Positions 57,224 to 64,000 of a DNA stretch of 64,000 nt are shown in pieces. The first letter of the stretch is position 1, and every line of letters begins with the position of its first letter. Position numbers and translations under genes: made by a program. Under the pieces are notes generated by a model. It saw only the letters and a program-made list of their open reading frames with translations. It had not been told where the DNA came from and searched no databases. The stretch is from Rhizophlyctis rosea (taxonomy: Eukaryota; Chytridiomycota; Chytridiomycetes; Rhizophlyctidales; Rhizophlyctidaceae), in NCBI GenBank assembly GCA_027596075.1, contig JADGJC010000150.1:31830-95829 (forward strand), in the 5' to 3' direction.

Positions 57224-60200
57224 TTATCGATTGTTCCCGAAACCACTTCCCTCCTCAACTCCATCCATACCGTCTACCCCGTCTACCCCATCCGCCCCAT
57301 CCACACCCGCGGCATCTGCTGAATCCTCCTGACTTCCAATCAAACGCCGGGCTTTCTTGGTCCGCTTCTTTGATCCGTTGGTATACTTCCTATCCATTGA
57401 TGGAGACGGAGATGGCGAGGGTGATGATGTTGCTCCGTGTTTCGAACCTGCGAACAGAGATTTGCCTCGACCACGTGGTGGCCGGGCAACGCTTCCATCT
57501 ATTCGGCCAGATGATGACACCATATCATCATCATCAACCCCGTCCCCATCCGCCACACCGTCCCTGTCGTCCGCACCGCCATCCATTGCATCATCCTGTT
57601 CCTCCGCACTGCCCCCTCTCAACCGACCAAGTGCAAGGCCTCCATCTACTTCAATTCCTTTCTCGTGGTTTCCATTCGGAACCCCACCGATCTCCCCCAA
57701 CGACCCGGACGATTGCCTTCTCACCGCGTCGCCTTGATGACCCTCACCGTCCTCCATCCGATCAGCATCATCAGCGTTCTGCTGTTCTCCATTCGCATTA
57801 TCCATATCCTCCTCCCCATCCGTGACGGGCAAAATCCGACGCCCACTAGCATCATTAGACACAAAGCGTGTGTCGCTTCGGATGTGGATGCGTACACCTT
57901 GGCGAGAAAAGCACTTGGATAGTTCCGTGGAATCTAATGAGTAAGACAATATCAGGGTAAGTATTGGAACTTCCATGAAACAAAGAAAGATCAACCATAC
58001 ATACCTGTCATCCCCGGGAACTCCTTGGGGTGATACACCGTGAAAGGCTCAGACAAGACCGTGCCCCTTGTTGTATCAACCCCTGATTCAGGAAACGGGC
58101 TATAGAAGGGAAACGGGTGACAATTAGCTGACGGGGCTCCCTAAACAATGCCACTAAATATCAACAAACACTCACCACTTAACATTAAACAACAAAAACT
58201 TCAACCGAAAATGCCCACTAATCCTAACACTAATATCACTAAACACAAAAAACATCCCCTTATTCCCATCCAAATCCGTCAAAACATGACACGGCGAAAC
58301 CAAACTCCCCACCAAAACCTGCGAATAAACCTCCGACGACGTCCCTATCGACGGCGCTGGTGTCTTAGCTTCTTTGCTGCGGTCTTTCTTCCTGTCGCGA
58401 CGTTTAGACTTTGAGGGACTTGTTGGTGGGGGAGTTGGTTGGCGACGAGCTGCTGGTGTGCGGGGAGTTGTGGTGGAGGTAGCGGGTGTGGGGGGGGGGG
58501 CGAAGGGGTTGATGACTACGCCACGTTCTTCATTGCCGGAGGTGTCCCAGAGGGAGGCGTGGACGATTAGGTGGGGTGCGTCCGTGAATCTGGAGTGAGA
58601 CATGGGTAGAAGGGGGTGAAGTCAGTACGTTGTCGAAATCAATATAAAAGTGGATATAATTGACAATACTCACTTCGTCGGATCATCCTTATCAACATCA
58701 TGAACCTTCAACTCAATAATCGGTGGTGGGTCAATCGGGCGTCTATCCCTCTCTCCGAAACCAATCATCCTTGCCCTAACAGGCTGCTGCCGAACAACAA
58801 GCTCATACTTCGACTGGGAATGGGCCGCGGGACCAGCGATACCGTTCAACACCTCTGCAATGTTATTGGGAAGGTTGACTGGACTTCCGTAATTACCAGT
58901 CGACGTTGATGTGGAAGATGTACCGTTGCTTCCACTACCCCTCCGTGACGTCTCATCGTCGTCCCGGAATGCGGGTAAATCGCCGTCATCGACGAATAGG
59001 GAGTTGAGGTCGAACCCGCTGGCAATCCGGTTTGGAGACGGTCGGTTCTTGTTCGCCGTCTTGGACGAAGCAGAAGATTTGTGAGCGCTTTTGCTGGTGC
59101 TTCTGCCATTCAAGTCTGCTCCGTCCACTCCAGAGAGTGAAGCGGACGAGCTAGTGGGCCCGTTCGTCCCTGTTCGACCGTGAGATTGCCGACTCTTCTC
59201 CTTCTGACGCCGATGCCGACCATAGACAGGCGGCGCCGCCCCATTGCTACTGCTATTTCCATTAGCGTAAACCACTTCCCCTTCCTTACCACCACCCCCA
59301 CTACTATGCCCACTCCCACTACTTCCATGCTTCCGACTCCCCGACCCAGACCGTCTAGGTCTCGCAACAGTCAGACCCTCCACAAACCCCCCACGCCCCT
59401 CCTCTAACCCCCCCATCTCCCCCTCCCCCTTCCCCAAAACCCCATTTTCATCCCCACTCCCACTCCCACTCCCATCAACACTCCCCTCCCCACTCCCACT
59501 CCCGCTCCCACTCCCCGTCCCACTCCCACTCCCACTCCCCACCCCACTCCCCCCACTCCCACTCCCATCCCCATTACTCCCACTCCCCGCCGACGCAGAC
59601 CCTGAAGACCGTCCACTCCCACTAGTCTCCCCACTCGCCGCCCCACTCGACCCCCCACTCTGCGTCGAACTTCCATATAAGCCAGGCACACCGTCTTCCC
59701 TCGCTTGTGGCGCCCGTCCAAGGGATGAGTACCCGCTATGGTACGGCATCAAGTGGTTGGGATGTCGCTGCCTCCTCGCTTTACCCTCCACTATATGATC
59801 TTGCTCGGCAACAGGAATAGCACCAACACTCGGCGTAAACGTATACCCCGCCCCCGACAACGGCACAAACCCAACCGGTCTCGCCTCCTTCCCTTGATCC
59901 TCCACACCCTCCTCAGCATGCCCCACCTTCCCCACCAAAGAACTGACAGGCGGCTGCATCGTATCATGCAACTGCGAAGTAGTCGAATACCCCCTCCCCT
60001 CCTCCTTCTCCTTCAACAACTGCACATACGAATCAACCGGCTGGTAATACTTATGCAGCGGCGCATCACTAGGTGCATGTACCCTATCATACCCACCCTG
60101 CTCTGAATGGCCGTTAGGTACGAAATGCTTATGCACATGGACATGTGAATGAGTCTGCATGGGTTGTGGAGGTACCGGCACACCGTAAAGGCGATGGGCA

Positions 60201-61204
60201 TCGATGTTATGTACATGCTGGTGATGTGGTGCAGCAGCAGCCACGTCATGATTGTGCACATGGTGGTGATGATGGGGTGTTGTGTCGTGGTTATGGATAT
60301 GTTGGTGGTGGTGAGGTGTCGTATCATGGTTATGCACGTGTTGGTGGTGGTATACCATGTGTGGTGATGGCGTTGGTGTGGATTGAGGTATTGTTGGGGG
60401 TAGGGTGGTTGGAGGGCGCGGGGGTGGTGGTTGATGATTCCAAATCTGATTTGGTGGGGGTTGGGGTAGTGGTTGTGTTGTTGGTGTTGCGGCGGGATCT
60501 GGTGTTGTGACTGGGGTTTGGTAGCGGGGAGGCGGTGGTTGGTATAGGTATACAGGTTGTGGGTGAGGTTGAGGTTGAGGTTGAACTGCGTGATGTTCAT
60601 GCACATGATGGACCACCTCGGCGGGGTATGGCAAGTGGCTTCCAACCTGCTGGACAGGTGTAGGTGGATATCTAGCGGCAAGTGCTGATGTGGTGTAGGG
60701 AGTCGCGGTTGATGATGCTAATGTAACTGGAGATGCTTGTGGCAGATACTGCACATCTGTGCCAGCAGAGTTATGGAGGGCGGTAGTCGATGGAGGTCGC
60801 ACAATGTCCGGCCGTCCAGCCGTCCAATGTACGGATGGAGGTGGTTGTGATGGACTGACCGCTGACGCGCTGGCCCCACCGATGTAGCCCGCTGGACTAG
60901 GATGATGAGCCTGGGTCATTGGCGGCTCATATGAATAAGCAGGGGCAACGGCTGGGCCCGCAGTGTGTCGAAGCATATGACTCCCCAACGGTTCGACCAC
61001 TGATGTTGGTGTGTAAATGGGGGTAGGCGTTGGTGCAATGGTCAACGGCACATGTGTACTAGGCCGAAAGCCTTGCTCTCGCTGATCACTTGCTGAAATG
61101 TGCGATTGACCAGGCAATTGACGCAAACCGTAATGGTTTACTCCTGGCGGCCGCTGGGCGTAAGCGGGCACGCCGTAATGACTACTCGTCCCGTCGACAG
61201 ACAT
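57224..61204 (-). CDS. Velvet-domain transcription factor 2, very long (1249 aa)
   Basis: Exons in transcription order: 61204-58674, 58589-58176, 58099-58005 and 57933-57224, all in frame. An 800-residue leader is rich in Pro, His, Ser and Gly; it includes a histidine-rich repeat (HNHDTTPHHHQHIHNHD, about 60190-60350) and a Ser-Gly tract (59440-59600). The velvet domain begins YELVVRQQPVRARMIGFGERD, RRPIDPPPIIELKV, then FTDAPHLIVHASLWD, VVINPF, a 55-residue Pro/Lys-rich insertion, YSQVLVGSLVSPCHVLTD, FFVFSDISVRISGHFRLKF, PFTVYHPKEFPGM and STELSKCFSRQGVRIHIR. A Ser/Asp-rich tail of about 220 residues follows. Most family members have 300-600 aa. Intron positions in the domain match velvet gene 1 at the FPGM/DST junction, pointing to common ancestry. 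Confidence 0.88.
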
Positions 61205-64000
61205 GACTTTGGCGCATATAATCTTGCGGTGGGAGTGCGCAAAGATGGGCGCGCGATACTACGTGGTGCAACGATTGCAAAGTAAGGTGAATAGCTGCTT
61301 GGAAATAGGGAAGAAAACATGGTTAGTTCCTATTCTCTCCGTCAAATTGAGACCTCATTAGCCATTAGAATAAATGTTCTCCTCCATCCCCTGGGTCTGA
61401 CAACGAATCAACATCAACATTCCCAAATATCAGGAGACGGCATTTCGGAGGACCCCCATCCCATTGGTAAAGCGTCCGATACTATGCCATCAAACAACCC
61501 TCCGAAACAGTCTCCATAGACACCACGCTATGCTAGTTCACCTGATTCTCCCCCAATCCCAAAAACAAACAAACTTTGACGTAATCCAACCAACAATACT
61601 CACGAAAGTCTTAATCGGAGAAGATGATACTCTAACAAATGACAAGCGATTATCCGCCCTCGGCAATAAGCAACCCTTCTCTCGGTATTCTCGTCCTCAA
61701 CGATTCTGCTTAGCCGCAACAGCAAATCAAAAGCACCACTAAGAAGAAGACACTGCGGGATAGTCAATCTAACAAGAAAAGTGAGAGACTGATTTTCCAA
61801 CTAGAAGGGGGAAAGGGTATGGAGATGAGGGAAGCTGTCCGTCGTATTTTCCAAGCTGAGGGAAATAGAAACAGAGTGGGGGCTCTCGGAAAAGGGGGAT
61901 GGGGCGATGTCAGGCGAAGGATGGGGAAAAGTCGCACAAGGTCGTCAACTATTGGCTTGACGATGTCGATTGTGAGGGTGTGGATTGTTTGAATGCTTGT
62001 GACTTGGAAAGAGAAGTAAAACGTGGAGTATGACGTAGATTCATGTGTGAGGGGGTTGCGATGTGCATGTGGACCTATACATTGCAAGAAGGAGATTGGA
62101 CGAAAGCAGGTGAGTCTGTTGCTTGGCGGATGAATGTGATTGGTTTAGAGGAAGATTGATCATCCTCGCATTAGACGAAAGCAGCCTGGAGAGAGATAGA
62201 TCGACCATTTTGTTGTGCGCTGATAGGAGACCCTTACGACCATTACCCTAGTATCCAAAACTCACCTCCCCTGACGTTCAAAAGTAGATCATTCCGAAGA
62301 GGTCATGAGGTAGGAAAGGATCGACAAGAATTTCGCTCGGGACTGAAGGACAAACGCCGTTTGATGTTTGCTAACAAAACCAGGAGGAACACAGCAAACA
62401 AAACTATGACGATGTTTTAGCCGTTTTCTTCACGGAGCCGAACACAACTGAGTCAAAGGAGTGGTTGTGAGTTGCAAGTGAATGTATAAGAAGACCAGAC
62501 TTGGAGCAGGACTGGGTTGCCAAGCACTATCAATCTAACCCCGCACTGGAGGATTGGGTCCTACAGAGCCGAAAAAATAGACACAAATAACATAACCCGC
62601 GAAGCTGGGTAGCCAATAGAAATGCAGCAAGAACCAAAAGGAAGTGGCCGCCGTCCATCACATTTGCAGGGCTGTTCGCCGAGGTGATGCCGACGCCATT
62701 GGCCAACCACGGGGAGCGATAGGCATACCAAATTCCAGGACGACAAAACCGGGCCCAGGATGGAAGGTGTGACCTCTCGTTTGAACACGTCGATCGGGCG
62801 ATGGATTAGACAGCTCCCGACCTTGAATTGCGTCGTTTCCATTGGGATCGGGATTGGAGGATTCGGATCCGTCGGAACTGTATTCAGTGCCACATGGTGC
62901 GACCCTCCGCAGCTCCGCCATATCAAGGTCATATGTATCAAAGGTTCTCGGTCCAGCATAATACGGACAGCAAACAGTCCGTCTCTCCTTCTTGACACTA
63001 CCCCTGCGGCTGTCCACAAACGATGAAGACTTTCAAAGTTTCATGGAGTTTTGCCATGTTTCTCCAGAGGCTGTTGGCATGAGCCGCTTCTCAGGGTTCG
63101 AGACTCATCTCCCGCATCCCTAACGACCCAATGCCAGCGCATCGGCTGCAAAAATTGAACGAACAGTGACGGTGATCAGCGACGGTTGGTGAATGATGAT
63201 CACTTTCGACGCGCCAAAATTGGACCCCTCACCCATTTGGCCCAGCATGACTGTGCCCCTAGCTCATAAAACACCGCCATCACGCCAATGCGCCACCCAA
63301 ATGTTACACGGAACCGAAAACACGGTCGCCTTTGGTTACACAGGCTGATCCAGACGCGCCAATTGACGGATCCAATCCGTCCGAATCGACGGTTTTTCGA
63401 TCTTGCGGTCATGATAGCAAAGCTCGGTGTCGTTTGGATATTCGAAACCTGTTACTACCAACGCGCTATGGAATATGCAGAAGTAAGTCTGAGCAAACAA
63501 CACGCAAGCTAAGAATATGCGTGCTGATAAATGCTCATAAACTTCATATCACGAAAGAGCCCTCTTTCAACGTCCATATCACTCAAATCCATCTTTTTCT
63601 GGCATCAAGTTGTCTCAGTAAGCTGCTTAGCGAGGAGATCGAAATTTTCGATCCCTATATACAAGTAGCCGATTGAGGCACAAAATTTGTATAACCATGG
63701 TGCGACCTTACCAAAGGTACCAGCCAGTCGGGTGACGACTGTGTGTGATGACTCAGGTAAGATCACTTGATCACCGATGTGGCGTTTGTTCCAGATGCCA
63801 GCGAACTTTGTTCGTTTCCAACTTTCCAGATTTCCCGAGTTTTCCCACAGACCTTGATGAAGCATATACATTGATATGAAAATTGACGTTTGTAGAGCAA
63901 CTGTATCTCAGCGATTCCAATGGAGCCATTGAGCATAGTGGTTAGGAAAGTATCGCTGGCGATGTCGGCGGAGTGAACGGAGCGGGCGGCGGGGGGGGGG
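61205..64000. other. 2.8-kb upstream region without a supportable gene
   Basis: This is the promoter side of velvet gene 2. Minus-strand frames at 62561-63019, 62658-63017 and 63605-63871 are open for 90-150 codons but show no motif, start context or splice partners. An A-box-like CATAGTGGTTAGGA occurs at about 63935, but its possible B-box would be outside the window. The window ends in a run of G. Confidence 0.5.

Noticed and set aside
60013..60681. 222-codon frame rich in His/Ile/Thr opposite or overlapping velvet gene 2
   Set aside because: Shadow of the His-rich repeat of the velvet leader; no independent signature.
62561..63019. Overlapping minus-strand ORFs of 152 and 119 codons
   Set aside because: Two competing frames over the same DNA, no motif, no start context; insufficient support for a gene.
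63926..63990. A-box-like CATAGTGGTTAGGA near the window end
   Set aside because: No B-box or acceptor pairing within the window; cannot be supported.
63985..64000. Terminal G run considered as telomere or quadruplex element
   Set aside because: No repeat unit; homopolymer G also borders both gaps and is more likely a contig-end artefact.

Overview
The window comes from a nuclear genome of a filamentous or early-diverging fungus, most likely a chytrid-type lineage, although nothing here fixes the species. The evidence is intron-rich protein genes with short GT-AG introns (mostly 50-110 bases), an intron-containing nuclear tRNA-Ser, two velvet-domain regulators, and a slicer-type Argonaute. 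It also carries the conserved eukaryotic genes CDC40/PRP17, SMC1, SPC25, DIS3/RRP44 and MAK21/NOC1. Two 10-N assembly gaps (19787 and 40887) and the window end all lie in or near G/C homopolymer runs.

Layout. 1-1.9 kb: 3' part of a TOPORS-like RING/RS protein. 4.2-5.5 kb: a TATA-box gene for an alanine-rich amphipathic repeat protein. 6.1-8.2 kb: splicing factor PRP17 (+), convergent with Argonaute (8.7-12.1 kb, -). 13.0-19.0 kb: a focadhesin-like giant (1797 aa, 8 exons), divergent from Argonaute. 19.3-19.7 kb: a small secreted Cys-rich protein beside a gap. 20.7 kb: tRNA-Ser(AGA). 21.1-21.8 kb: a DUF7053-type protein. 22.7-27.8 kb: cohesin SMC1. 28.0-28.2 kb: a possible Pol III RNA. 28.6-31.8 kb: a four-helix membrane protein, a C2-domain protein and a LAPTM-like four-helix protein. 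32.5-34.0 kb: kinetochore SPC25. 34.6-36.7 kb: velvet protein 1. 38.7-41 kb: F-box/LRR protein broken by a gap near its 3' end. 41.5-45.1 kb: two paralogous unknown genes with an identical Cys-rich tail, separated by a 0.3-kb direct repeat. 45.8-54.3 kb: DIS3 (-) and MAK21 (+) transcribed divergently from a 0.28-kb shared promoter holding a perfect inverted repeat. 54.4-57.2 kb: repeat-rich, tRNA-littered intergenic DNA. 57.2-61.2 kb: velvet protein 2 (1249 aa). 61.2-64 kb: no gene I can support.

How the genes relate. Most are unrelated housekeeping genes, as usual in a eukaryote. RNA metabolism is well represented: PRP17 (spliceosome step two), Argonaute (RNA silencing), DIS3 (exosome nuclease) and MAK21 (60S assembly). 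Chromosome segregation has SMC1 and SPC25, and development has two velvet factors.

The most striking whole-window signal is compositional. Exons tend to begin pyrimidine/C-rich on the sense strand and switch, often abruptly, to G-rich before their 3' ends. This occurs in genes on both strands. Other points are an Argonaute with two separate RGG tracts, the paralogue pair ending in CGYCGRC-x-Y, a 450-base segmental duplication carrying a 35/36-base minisatellite, and a family of tRNA-like sequences. Exon coordinates given here were read by hand from splice sites and reading frame, without transcript data.
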